Positions 1 through 5,848 of a stretch of 6,725 nt of DNA are shown here, one piece after another; the first letter of the stretch is position 1, and every line of letters begins with the position of its first letter. Both the position numbers and the translations under genes were made by a program. The stretch is from NCBI GenBank assembly GCA_937902665.1, contig CALELM010000049.1, positions 1 through 6,725 on the forward strand, read 5' to 3'. The DNA comes from an uncultured Selenomonadaceae bacterium (lineage in GTDB: Bacteria; Bacillota; Negativicutes; Selenomonadales; Selenomonadaceae). The notes under the pieces are model-generated. The model was not told the DNA's origin and did no database searches. It saw only the letters and a list, made by a program, of their open reading frames with translations.

Positions 1-83
1 GCATTTTCCCTCCAATTCGCGTTTCAACGAAGCGAAAGTTTGCTCACCGCTTGTTTAAATTTGGCTTCCCCCACTTACAGCAA
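1..83 (-). promoter_or_regulatory. Probable start region of a gene running off the left edge
   Basis: On the minus strand a GGAGGG (positions 13-8) lies three bases before an ATG at 4-2, which could be the start of a gene continuing beyond the window; only its first codon is inside. A possible promoter lies upstream: TTGCTG (83-78), an 18-bp spacer and TTTAAA (59-54). The rest of the stretch up to the terminator at 197 shows no convincing gene on either strand, which suits an intergenic leader. The spacing of the ribosome binding site is short and the promoter boxes are weak, so this remains tentative. Confidence 0.3.
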
Positions 84-196
84 GCTTTTGAAGAAGGGGA
101 CATCTTAGCTTCGTTATAACGCACAGAGATATGAAAAGATATTGATGGATGCGTATAGGAAACTCAAGTAATCACCCTCCAAAACATCAAAACCAT

Positions 197-238
197 AAAA
201 AGGGGAAGTGCAAAGCTTTCCCTGCACTTCCCCTTTTT
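197..238 (-). terminator. Bidirectional intrinsic terminator of the six-gene operon
   Basis: Two perfect 16-base arms (197-212 and 223-238) are inverted repeats around a 10-base loop. Each arm is a GC-rich block flanked by a run of five A or T, so the RNA ends in U5 when read from either strand. It lies 40 bp beyond the stop of the STAS gene and is the only strong terminator after position 3818 on the minus strand, so it probably ends the whole operon that begins near 3766. Confidence 0.9.
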
Positions 239-278
239 CGTGAGCATATATCATAACTTTTTCCATTCCCGTCACAGC

Positions 279-617
279 TCACTTGGCATCCCTGATTACC
301 TTCTCTGCCTCCTCCAGCGTAGGCACATGCTGGATCAGATTGTCAAAGCCCGTCATTTCAATAATATCCATGACTTCAGGAACCATGTTTGCATAAACCA
401 CGCAAACGCCCTTTGCCTTTGCTGTCTTTGCCAGAACCAGCAAGGAACGAAGTCCGGAGCTTGCCACATAAGGGCAATTTTCCATGGACAGAATCAAAGA
501 CTTTGTATCGATCAGCTTGGTTACTTCCTTGGACATGACATCTGCACCTTCAATATCCAACGAACCATTGATCTCCACCACTCGAATATCATCATCACGT
601 TTTACTGTTACTACCAT
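279..617 (-). CDS. STAS-domain anti-sigma factor antagonist
   Basis: This 112-residue single-domain STAS protein resembles SpoIIAA and RsbV. In that family the unphosphorylated antagonist binds a partner HATPase kinase and frees its target, and phosphorylation of a conserved serine reverses this. Visible hallmarks are the N-terminal strand VVEINGSLDIEGAD (about 13-26) and the phospho-site loop YVASSGLRSLL (50-60); Ser54 matches the phosphorylated serine. The residue before the two serines is Ala, where SpoIIAA/RsbV usually have Asp. The length is normal for the family. ATG is preceded by GGGGTGAAAGC, an acceptable ribosome binding site. The gene follows the ATPase gene by 66 bp and is last before the terminator. 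It is clearly a STAS protein; the process it controls cannot be read from the window. Confidence 0.92.
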   Translation of the reverse strand: MVVTVKRDDDIRVVEINGSLDIEGADVMSKEVTKLIDTKSLILSMENCPYVASSGLRSLLVLAKTAKAKGVCVVYANMVPEVMDIIEMTGFDNLIQHVPTLEEAEKVIRDAK

Positions 618-683
618 GCTTTCACCCCATCAATTTTTTTGCAGCTACTAATCTTCTCTCATTTCCAACAGGCACAGCCTTTC

Positions 684-1118
684 TTAACCTACAAGCTCTG
701 CCTCCTTCAGTTTCTTGCATGCGATCAAATGATTCTGCCCATTCTCATACTTGTATTCCAAATGATCCATGACCGTCATGTAAATAAAGATTCCCAGCCC
801 GCCAATAGAACGGCTGTCAAGATCAGCCTCAAGATCTACCTCTGGCTGTTCCTCCAAGGGATTGTAGGGAATCCCCTCATCCACGAACTCAAATCTCAGC
901 TCCTGCTTTTCGTTAAGAAACTCGCAGGAAACATATATTTTCCCGCCGGTGTCCGGATACGCATAGCTAATGATATTCGTTAAAATTTCTTCCGCAGATA
1001 CCTTCAAGCGATTTTTTAACCGCCGCTCTCCCACGTATTTAGAAATTTCATGCTCCACAGCCTCAAGAATCTCGTGAAGAGCTTCTTTTGTTGCAGAAAA
1101 CTCAGATTCCTTCACCAA
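684..1118 (-). CDS. RsbW/SpoIIAB-like ATP-binding anti-sigma serine kinase
   Basis: This protein of about 144 residues has the GHKL/HATPase_c fold of anti-sigma factor kinases. The N box is AEEILTNIISYAY (about 42-54) with the Mg-coordinating Asn; the G1 region is FVDEGIPYNP (about 77-86); the G2 region is GGLGIFIYMTVMDHLEY (about 106-122). Family members phosphorylate their STAS partner, encoded here immediately downstream, and sequester a sigma factor or another regulator. The start is ambiguous: TTG at 1118 and GTG at 1115 are adjacent in-frame codons behind GGGGAGGGG, and the GTG has the better spacing. The gene starts 24 bp after the stop of the small cysteine-rich gene, so co-transcription is likely. 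No sigma factor is encoded here, so the target could be something else. Confidence 0.9.
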   Translation of the reverse strand: MVKESEFSATKEALHEILEAVEHEISKYVGERRLKNRLKVSAEEILTNIISYAYPDTGGKIYVSCEFLNEKQELRFEFVDEGIPYNPLEEQPEVDLEADLDSRSIGGLGIFIYMTVMDHLEYKYENGQNHLIACKKLKEAELVG

Positions 1119-1142
1119 TACCCCTCCCCAAAAGCGTTATCC

Positions 1143-1298
1143 TCACACCTGCTGCTCCATGTCCAGCAAATCGCTCTTCAGCCCTTCCAATGCCCTTCTC
1201 GCCAGTGCAACAGGGCATTGCGGAGAACAGATCCTGCACCTGCCGCAACAGGCATTGACCGCCTCAATCGCACGCTCCACCTTTTCCAGCTGCATCAT
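1143..1298 (-). CDS. 51-residue ferredoxin-like mini-protein, one [4Fe-4S] motif
   Basis: This small reading frame starts at ATG 1298, which overlaps the TGA stop of the DUF362 gene (sequence AAATGATG), and ends at TGA 1145-1143. The protein begins MMQLEKVERAIEAVNA. Residues 17-29 are CCGRCRICSPQCP, so Cys18-x2-Cys21-x2-Cys24-x3-Cys28-Pro matches the classical [4Fe-4S] ferredoxin signature, with an extra Cys17. The flanks are predicted amphipathic helices with no membrane segment. The ATGA overlap with an Fe-S protein gene and the 24-bp spacing to the ATPase gene argue for a translated, coupled gene. A Zn-binding role is an alternative. I do not recognise a named family; the function is unknown, possibly an electron-transfer or assembly partner of the DUF362 protein. 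Confidence 0.72.
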   Translation of the reverse strand: MMQLEKVERAIEAVNACCGRCRICSPQCPVALARRALEGLKSDLLDMEQQV

Positions 1299-2419
1299 TT
1301 CAAGCGCACCAGTTCATATTCTCTTGAACCAAGACCGATCTTTTCCGCATGTTCCAGCGTTTCCTTCCAACGCACATTCGGATTGCTGTCCAAGAAATTA
1401 TCATGATGATGGTGCCAATCCTCCCTTGCGAGATTGTCCGAAAGCTGGCTGTTTGCAAGCGGAGCTGCCTGCAGGCAGGCATCTGCGCAAGCCTGATCCA
1501 ATGCCACAGGATCGAAAGAAGCAAACATGCCAATATTTGGAAGGATAGCGGCGTCATTCTCTCCATGGCAGTCGCAATTCGGGGAAATATCCATAGCAAG
1601 GCTCACATGGAAGCACGGCCTGTCTTGGCAGACTGCCTGCGCATACTCCGCCATCTTGCGATCCAGCTTATCTCCCGCATCCCACTGATCATTCCTGATT
1701 GCATCATAGGAGCATGCCCCTATGCATCTGCCGCATCCCTTGCAAATATCCTTTTGGATATGCGCCTTTCCATTTTCATACACGATAGCATTGGAACCGC
1801 ATTCCCTTGCGCAGCGACCGCATCCACGGCATTTTGCCTCGTTCACGCTGACCTTGCCAGAGGAATGCTGCTCCATTTTCCCTGCACGGCTTCCACAACC
1901 CATGCCAATATTCTTGACAGCACCGCCGAAGCCCGTCATCTCATGCCCCTTGAAATGCGACAGGCTGATAAAAACATCCGCATCCATAATGGCACGTCCG
2001 ATTTTGGCTGCCTTGACAAACTCGCCATTCTTTACGGGAACCTCCACCTCGTCCGTCCCGCGAAGCCCGTCCCCGATAATGATCTGGCATCCTGTCGTTG
2101 TCGGATTGAACCCATTGAAATTTGCGCAATCTATATGCTCCAGCGCATTTTTTCGGCTGCCCGGATAAAGAGTGTTGCAATCCGTCAAGAACGGCATGCC
2201 GCCCTGCTCCTTCACCAGATCCGCAATCACCTTAGCGTATTGCGGACGCAGGAACGCCAAGTTCCCCAGTTCGCCAAAATGCATCTTGACCGCAACAAAC
2301 TTTTTATCCATATCAATTTTCTTAAAGCCTGCCGCAAGGCAAAGCGTTTTCAGCTTTTGTAAAAGGCTCGTGCCGACCTGCACACGAAAATCTGTAAAAT
2401 AGACCTTTGATTTTTCCAT
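1295..2419 (-). CDS. DUF362 protein with two [4Fe-4S] ferredoxin motifs
   Basis: This 374-residue protein belongs to the DUF362 family, whose biochemical role is poorly defined. The N-terminal DUF362 part holds conserved stretches such as VKMHFGELGN (45-54), ISLSHFKGHEMTGFGGAVKN (151-170) and GMGCGSRAGK (172-181). A ferredoxin insert carries two CxxCxxCxxxC motifs, Cys197/200/203/207 and Cys226/229/232/236. The C-terminal DUF362 part includes NCDCHGENDA and NIGMFASFDPVALDQA (295-310). No signal peptide is seen, so it is probably cytoplasmic. A WHHHHDNF cluster (335-342) could bind metal. ATG is preceded by GGGGGAG with six-base spacing. It begins 52 bp after the bioY stop and overlaps the next gene by four bases. 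An Fe-S electron-transfer or oxidoreductase role is inferred from the motifs only. Confidence 0.9.
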   Translation of the reverse strand: MEKSKVYFTDFRVQVGTSLLQKLKTLCLAAGFKKIDMDKKFVAVKMHFGELGNLAFLRPQYAKVIADLVKEQGGMPFLTDCNTLYPGSRKNALEHIDCANFNGFNPTTTGCQIIIGDGLRGTDEVEVPVKNGEFVKAAKIGRAIMDADVFISLSHFKGHEMTGFGGAVKNIGMGCGSRAGKMEQHSSGKVSVNEAKCRGCGRCARECGSNAIVYENGKAHIQKDICKGCGRCIGACSYDAIRNDQWDAGDKLDRKMAEYAQAVCQDRPCFHVSLAMDISPNCDCHGENDAAILPNIGMFASFDPVALDQACADACLQAAPLANSQLSDNLAREDWHHHHDNFLDSNPNVRWKETLEHAEKIGLGSREYELVRLK

Positions 2420-2471
2420 TTTATACTCCCCCTAAACGTCCTCTGCAAAAGGCAGTGTGCATTGGAATGGA

Positions 2472-3080
2472 TCAATACTTCCCTAATGCCCTGCGAATAC
2501 GCACCGCCAAAAAAGCCGCAAAAACGCATTTCAGCACGTCCCCCGGAAGATAGGGAACTATCCCCATCCAAAATGCCTGCCAGAAATCCACTTCCATCAC
2601 CAGCATCATGGAAGCCATGCCCCCTGCATAACTGATTGGCAGGGCAAGCAGGAGAGATGCCCCCGCATAGCGGGCAAACCTCGGAGACTTCCCCTTGGCA
2701 AGACTGACCAGAGGATATGCCAAAAGCCACGCAAAAATAAAACCGCCCGTTGGGCCAAACAGCCTCGCAACCCCAGAAGAACCGCCAACAAACACAGGAA
2801 GCCCCACGCACCCCAGCAGCACATAAACCAAAATCCCCAAAAAAGTCTGCCAAGGCGAAAGCATGAGCGCCATGAGGTTCAGCGCCACAGTCAATGCCGT
2901 CAGCATCCCCCCCGGCACCAAAGGCATCGGAACGGAAAGATACGCTGACACACAGCAGAACGCCACGCAAATCGCCATACGGGACAAGTCAGAAACCGTC
3001 ACCTTCCGCCTATTGGCTGCTGCCAGCGTTCCATTCCCTGCCCCGCTCAAGAAAAGGTTTCCACCTTGTCCTGATTCCAT
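2472..3080 (-). CDS. bioY: Biotin transporter BioY (ECF S component)
   Basis: BioY is the membrane S component that binds biotin and imports it with an energy-coupling (ECF) module. The 202-residue protein is highly hydrophobic with about six membrane segments. Family signatures are GCVGLPVFVGG (90-100), GVARLFGPTGGF (103-114) and PYLPGDVLK (176-184). The first 27 or so residues are a polar N-terminal extension before the usual start of the fold (KVTVSDLSRMAICVAF), so it is slightly longer than typical. The start at 3080 is well supported by GGAGGAGG seven bases upstream, inside the end of the preceding gene, which it overlaps by 34 bp. No ECF ATPase or biotin-synthesis gene is in the window. 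The assignment is firm; substrate specificity is by family. Confidence 0.93.
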   Translation of the reverse strand: MESGQGGNLFLSGAGNGTLAAANRRKVTVSDLSRMAICVAFCCVSAYLSVPMPLVPGGMLTALTVALNLMALMLSPWQTFLGILVYVLLGCVGLPVFVGGSSGVARLFGPTGGFIFAWLLAYPLVSLAKGKSPRFARYAGASLLLALPISYAGGMASMMLVMEVDFWQAFWMGIVPYLPGDVLKCVFAAFLAVRIRRALGKY

Positions 3081-3766
3081 CGCATAGCCTCCTCCAAGCT
3101 ATTCGTCTTGCGGGATTCCAAATCGCTCAAGATTCCCAAAAGCGCATCCGGTGCCGTATAACCGATTGGAAGGAAGCAGTCCTCCGCAGAGTTGTAGATT
3201 CTCCGCAAAATATTTTCCGCATGCCGAAGCTTTCTCTGCAGGTTTGCCCTCAACCTCCTGCTTTTCCTGCTGGCACGCACATAGCCAATGACAGCAACTG
3301 CCATGCATGCCACAACGAGGAACAGGCAAACCGGCATGGAGAGCACCTGCCCCAGCAAAGCGCACAGCAATGCGGCAACCGCCGCTCCTACCGCCAGCCA
3401 ATGCCACAAAACAGGAACTTCCCATGTCACAAGAGCCTTGCGAAGCTCTGCATAAAGCACATATTTTTCAGCCTCAGGCGCAAAAAAATCCGACAGTCTC
3501 TGCATTTCCAAAAGCATCCAGTCCCGATCCTCCGGCACCTCGGAGAGTCCATGAATGGAAACCAGTTCCGGCAACGGCTTAACATCCTCTGCCGAAACGT
3601 CCTTCCCAACCAGCTTGGAAACCCACTTGGACGATTTTTTGCTATGCACCGCAGCTGGATCCTTTTCCCTATTAAATGGAGCATCGCTATTCTCAGCCAA
3701 ATATTTCCCCTCCCAAACGCAACCAGTCTTGCTATCCGTCAACAAAAAAGCATAAAAATATTCCAC
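3047..3766 (-). CDS. Two-TM membrane protein of unknown function, first in operon
   Basis: I do not recognise a named family for this 239-residue protein. It has a polar N-terminal region of about 115 residues with no signal peptide, then two adjacent hydrophobic segments (about 122-139 and 143-163) forming a membrane hairpin. A very basic segment (ASRKSRRLRANLQRKLRH, 165-182) and a C-terminal stretch, LPIGYTAPDALLGILSDL to NSLEEAMRWNQDK (199-234), follow. That C-terminal pattern, IP-x-x-Y-x-x-P-[DE]-AL followed by SL-x-EA, recalls a tail I have seen on several uncharacterised Bacillota proteins; this is memory, not a search. By the positive-inside rule both ends are probably cytoplasmic. The start is a GTG with no well-placed ribosome binding site (AGGAAAGAG lies about 13 bases upstream), but an upstream stop leaves no better choice. 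Its last codons hold the bioY ribosome binding site. Confidence 0.75.
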   Translation of the reverse strand: MEYFYAFLLTDSKTGCVWEGKYLAENSDAPFNREKDPAAVHSKKSSKWVSKLVGKDVSAEDVKPLPELVSIHGLSEVPEDRDWMLLEMQRLSDFFAPEAEKYVLYAELRKALVTWEVPVLWHWLAVGAAVAALLCALLGQVLSMPVCLFLVVACMAVAVIGYVRASRKSRRLRANLQRKLRHAENILRRIYNSAEDCFLPIGYTAPDALLGILSDLESRKTNSLEEAMRWNQDKVETFS

Positions 3767-3817
3767 ATAATATAATTTCGCTCTTTCCTGAAAAAAACCT
3801 TCTTTTTAAGAGAAAGA

Positions 3818-3862
3818 AAAGAAAAAACTCTCCAGCACAGCAAAAATGCCGCACCAGAGAGT
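3818..3862 (-). terminator. Intrinsic terminator of the 42-residue-repeat gene
   Basis: In the minus-strand RNA a 15-pair stem (arms 3862-3848 and 3841-3827, several G-U pairs, no mismatch) closes a six-base AUUUUU loop. It is followed by U6, C and U4 (3826-3817). It lies 13 bp after the stop of the repeat-protein gene and insulates it from the operon beginning at 3766. Confidence 0.93.
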
Positions 3863-3874
3863 CCAAAACTGACC

Positions 3875-4531
3875 TTATGCCGGAATATCCATATGAGAGC
3901 CTGCACCCTTTGCATGACCGGCACCTGCATGATAAGCCGCAGCTGCCGCTTGGGAAATATGGGCGTTCGTCTGCTGAAAAGCACTGTGACCAGTCTTCGT
4001 CTGGTTGCCGAAATTGGAAACCTTCCACTGGCTGCTTATCTTTGACATGGTAGCAGAAACATTCTTCTGGCCTTGCTCCGAAGTAGCCTTCGCCGTCTGC
4101 TGGAACTTGCTGGAACCCAGCTTTGTCTCATTGCCAAAGTTCGACACCGTAAAGTAGGATCTTGTCTTCTGCGCAATAGCAGCGTTCACGCGCGCACCAT
4201 CGTTCTGGATACGCTCATTGTTCTTGGCAAATGGGCTCGTACCGATCTTCGTTTGGTTTCCTGCATTGGAAACCTCGTAATAGGAACGCGCCTTCTCCAT
4301 CACAACATGGCAATTCTGCATCCCATCACGAAGGGTACGCATATTGCCCTGATAGAACTTGCTCCTCCCTATCTTCGTCTCATTGCCGGCAAACGAAACC
4401 GTATATGGCTCTGCCGCCTTCTCGCTCGCTGCCTTTACTTTCTCCGATCCAATCTGGTCGACTCTTTCATTGATCTGCGGGAACGTCATCATTGTCGTAG
4501 CACCGCCAGATCCTATTGACATCACACCCAT
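3875..4531 (-). CDS. Protein of four and a half 42-residue repeats, unknown function
   Basis: This 218-residue protein has no recognised family. After MGVMSIGSGGATTMMT comes a half repeat (17-40), then four 42-residue repeats at 41-82, 83-124, 125-166 and 167-208, and a short tail. Each repeat begins with an aromatic position and VS-x-x-GN-[EQ]-TK-x-G-x-S-x-F, then a polar, probably helical half with a pattern like N-x-R-[IV]-x-x-x-G-x-x-V-x-A-A-x-x-x-K. The helical half of repeat 4 is degraded to an Ala/Gly/His-rich stretch. No signal peptide or membrane segment is evident. ATG 4531 follows GAGGG at good spacing; Met4 is an alternative. It has its own promoter and terminator, so it is a single-gene unit. 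Structural, binding or secreted-protein roles are all possible; none is shown. Confidence 0.85.
   Translation of the reverse strand: MGVMSIGSGGATTMMTFPQINERVDQIGSEKVKAASEKAAEPYTVSFAGNETKIGRSKFYQGNMRTLRDGMQNCHVVMEKARSYYEVSNAGNQTKIGTSPFAKNNERIQNDGARVNAAIAQKTRSYFTVSNFGNETKLGSSKFQQTAKATSEQGQKNVSATMSKISSQWKVSNFGNQTKTGHSAFQQTNAHISQAAAAAYHAGAGHAKGAGSHMDIPA
3908..4483 (-). repeat. 126-bp in-frame repeats encoding the 42-residue unit
   Basis: Four full units lie at 4411-4286, 4285-4160, 4159-4034 and 4033-3908, with a half unit at 4483-4412. The repeats keep exact 126-bp spacing with no indels but have diverged considerably at DNA level, so the duplication is old. The core is conserved as VSFAGNETKIGRSKF, VSNAGNQTKIGTSPF, VSNFGNETKLGSSKF and VSNFGNQTKTGHSAF; Glu and Gln alternate after GN. 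Confidence 0.88.
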
Positions 4532-4605
4532 GATTTTTCCCTCTCTTTCCCTCTTATTTTCGGAATACGCTCAAGTCCTTTTTCTACGCTCCTATAACTA
4601 CTAAC

Positions 4606-4634
4606 ATTATATAATTTTCTCACAGCTTTTTCAA
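4606..4634 (-). promoter_or_regulatory. Sigma-70-type promoter for the repeat-protein gene
   Basis: On the minus strand TTGAAA (4634-4629), a 17-bp spacer and TATAAT (4611-4606) form a near-consensus promoter. The predicted transcription start is near 4599, giving a leader of about 68 nt before the ATG at 4531. Confidence 0.8.
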
Positions 4635-4654
4635 CAAAAACAGCAGTTTTTCAT

Positions 4655-4677
4655 AAAAAATTATTCCCCGCACGAGG
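4655..4677 (-). terminator. Possible weak terminator after the isomerase gene
   Basis: Ten bases past the stop, the RNA can form a four-pair stem CCUC/GGGG around GUGC, followed by AAUAAUUUUUU. The stem is short and contains a G-U pair. A second A/U-rich inverted repeat (AAAAAC/GUUUUU, 4636-4651) follows. Termination here is plausible but not strong. Confidence 0.35.
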
Positions 4678-4687
4678 CATTGCAGCA

Positions 4688-5653
4688 TCAGACCTCGCTC
4701 AAAATAAACTCTGCCCTGCCGCAAGCCTCGTAGTAACCAAGCCCTGCCGGAAGGAATCCCGTCTCCCCCTTGGACAGCTCTATCATGCCTGTCTCGCTCG
4801 TGATCCGCATCGTCCCATCCAAGACCGTGATTGCCTGAAAGGAGGCATCGCTCGCCTGCAAGCCCGTCTGCCCGTCCAAAACAAAGCGGTACACAGTAAA
4901 GTATTCGCAGCTTGCCAAAAGCTGTACCTCCGCATCGGGGAAAACATGGATTTCTGCCAATGCTCCCGGCTTCTTCTGCGGCGGTGCAAGCCTCGTCACG
5001 TCCTTTGCCTGCTCCACATGAAGTGCGCGCGGCTTGCCATCGGCACCGACACGTCCATAATCATACACCCGATAGGTCGTATTGGAATTTTGCTGGATCT
5101 CGCAGATCAAAATGCCCTCCCCAATCGCATGAAGCGTGCCTGCCTCAATAAAAAACACATCGCCCTTCTTGACAGGAACACGGTTGCAGACCTCCAGCAA
5201 CGTCCCCTCCTCAATGCGGCGGGCAAACTCCTCCTTGGAAATTTCCTGCTGGAAGCCATAAAGGAGGCTGGCTCCCGGCTCGCAGTCCACGACATACCAC
5301 ATCTCTGTCTTGCCGTACTCGCCCTCCACACGCAGAGCATAATCATTGTCGGGATGCACCTGCACGGAAAGATTTCCCTTGGCATCGATCAGCTTGATCA
5401 AAATCGGAAAATAAGAAAACTTCTCCGCATTTTTTCCCAGCACGGAACGCCCCTGCTCCTCGATATAGGCAGAAAGCGTCTTGCCCGCATCAGGTCCATT
5501 GGAGATCACGCTTTCCCCATCCTTGTGGCAGGAAAGCTCCCAACTCTCGGCAATCTTGTCCAGCTCCGTCCTCTTGTTGTATTCCGCCTTCAACCTCGTA
5601 CCGCCCCAAAGGTAATCCTTCAAGGGTGCAGACAACTTCAATGGGTAAAGCAT
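4688..5653 (-). CDS. manA: Class I mannose-6-phosphate isomerase (Bacillus type)
   Basis: This cytoplasmic zinc enzyme interconverts mannose 6-phosphate and fructose 6-phosphate, linking mannose use and GDP-mannose supply to glycolysis. The 321-residue length is usual for the short Bacillus-type class. Likely zinc ligands are His100 in LSVQVHPD (95-102, with Gln98), Glu117 in GKTEMWY and His175 in AGTLHAIG. Arg195 in NTTYRVYDYGR is the expected active-site arginine. DYLWGGTRL (13-21) and the C-terminal cupin half (about 235-318) also fit. The frame stays open upstream through the tRNA to 5968, but the true start is ATG 5653: AAGGAGAG lies seven bases before it and homology begins at MLYPLKLSAPLKDYLWGG. 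A terminator lies only 29 bp before the start, so expression may depend on read-through from the tRNA promoter. Confidence 0.95.
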   Translation of the reverse strand: MLYPLKLSAPLKDYLWGGTRLKAEYNKRTELDKIAESWELSCHKDGESVISNGPDAGKTLSAYIEEQGRSVLGKNAEKFSYFPILIKLIDAKGNLSVQVHPDNDYALRVEGEYGKTEMWYVVDCEPGASLLYGFQQEISKEEFARRIEEGTLLEVCNRVPVKKGDVFFIEAGTLHAIGEGILICEIQQNSNTTYRVYDYGRVGADGKPRALHVEQAKDVTRLAPPQKKPGALAEIHVFPDAEVQLLASCEYFTVYRFVLDGQTGLQASDASFQAITVLDGTMRITSETGMIELSKGETGFLPAGLGYYEACGRAEFILSEV

Positions 5654-5682
5654 AAAAATCTCTCCTTTTGCAAAAAATGAAT

Positions 5683-5712
5683 AAAAAAAAGTCCTATGAG
5701 AACTCATAGAAC
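5683..5712 (-). terminator. Intrinsic terminator between tRNA-Leu and manA
   Basis: A nine-pair stem (arms 5712-5704 and 5699-5691, one G-U pair) closes a GUUC tetraloop and is followed directly by U8 (5690-5683). It lies 12 bp after the CCA end of the tRNA. The manA start codon is 29 bp beyond the U-run, so the terminator also sits in the manA leader. The stem is A-U rich and may be leaky. Confidence 0.87.
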
Positions 5713-5724
5713 CTAACTGCAAAA

Positions 5725-5810
5725 TGGTGCGGTTGATGGGACTTGAACCCATACGTCTTGTGAACACTACCCCCTCAAAGTAGCGCGTCTGCCAATTCCG
5801 CCACAACCGC
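5725..5810 (-). tRNA. tRNA-Leu (anticodon GAG)
   Basis: This 86-nt class II tRNA has a long variable arm. The acceptor stem pairs GCGGUUG with CAACCGC, followed by A73 and an encoded CCA. The T arm is AUGGG-UUCAAGU-CCCAU. The anticodon stem CUACU/GGUAG closes a seven-base loop UUGAGGG, placing U33 before GAG, which reads CUC and CUU codons. The D region GCGGAAUUGGCAGACGCG matches bacterial tRNA-Leu. It is transcribed from the consensus promoter at 5849-5877 with a leader of about 32 nt. Confidence 0.97.
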
Positions 5811-5820
5811 ATGCAACCTC

Positions 5821-5841
5821 GTTCCGCAACCTCATCGGAAC
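5821..5841 (-). other. Hairpin at the 5' end of the tRNA precursor leader
   Basis: GUUCCG (5841-5836) and CGGAAC (5826-5821) can form a six-pair stem with a nine-base loop, right at the predicted 5' end of the tRNA precursor. An eight-base direct repeat GAGGTTGC (5833-5826 and 5820-5813) follows. It could protect or position the precursor for RNase P; no function is shown. Confidence 0.45.
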
Positions 5842-5848
5842 AAGACAT

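Noticed and set aside
26..115. Eight-base inverted repeat AACGAAGC (26-33) and GCTTCGTT (108-115)
   Set aside because: The arms are short and 74 bases apart; no continuous stem or riboswitch pattern could be built.
1349..2362. Long plus-strand open frame of 337 codons opposite the DUF362 gene
   Set aside because: It is antisense to a clear protein family, has no recognisable domain, and no ribosome binding site stands out.
2420..2448. Promoter-like TTGCAG, 17 bp, TATAAA ahead of the DUF362 gene
   Set aside because: The -10 box abuts the ATG, so transcription would start inside the gene; the spacing to the ribosome binding site also favours chance.
2894..3775. Plus-strand open frame of 293 codons opposite the membrane-protein gene and bioY
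   Set aside because: It lies antisense to BioY and its neighbour; its composition is that of a reversed coding strand.
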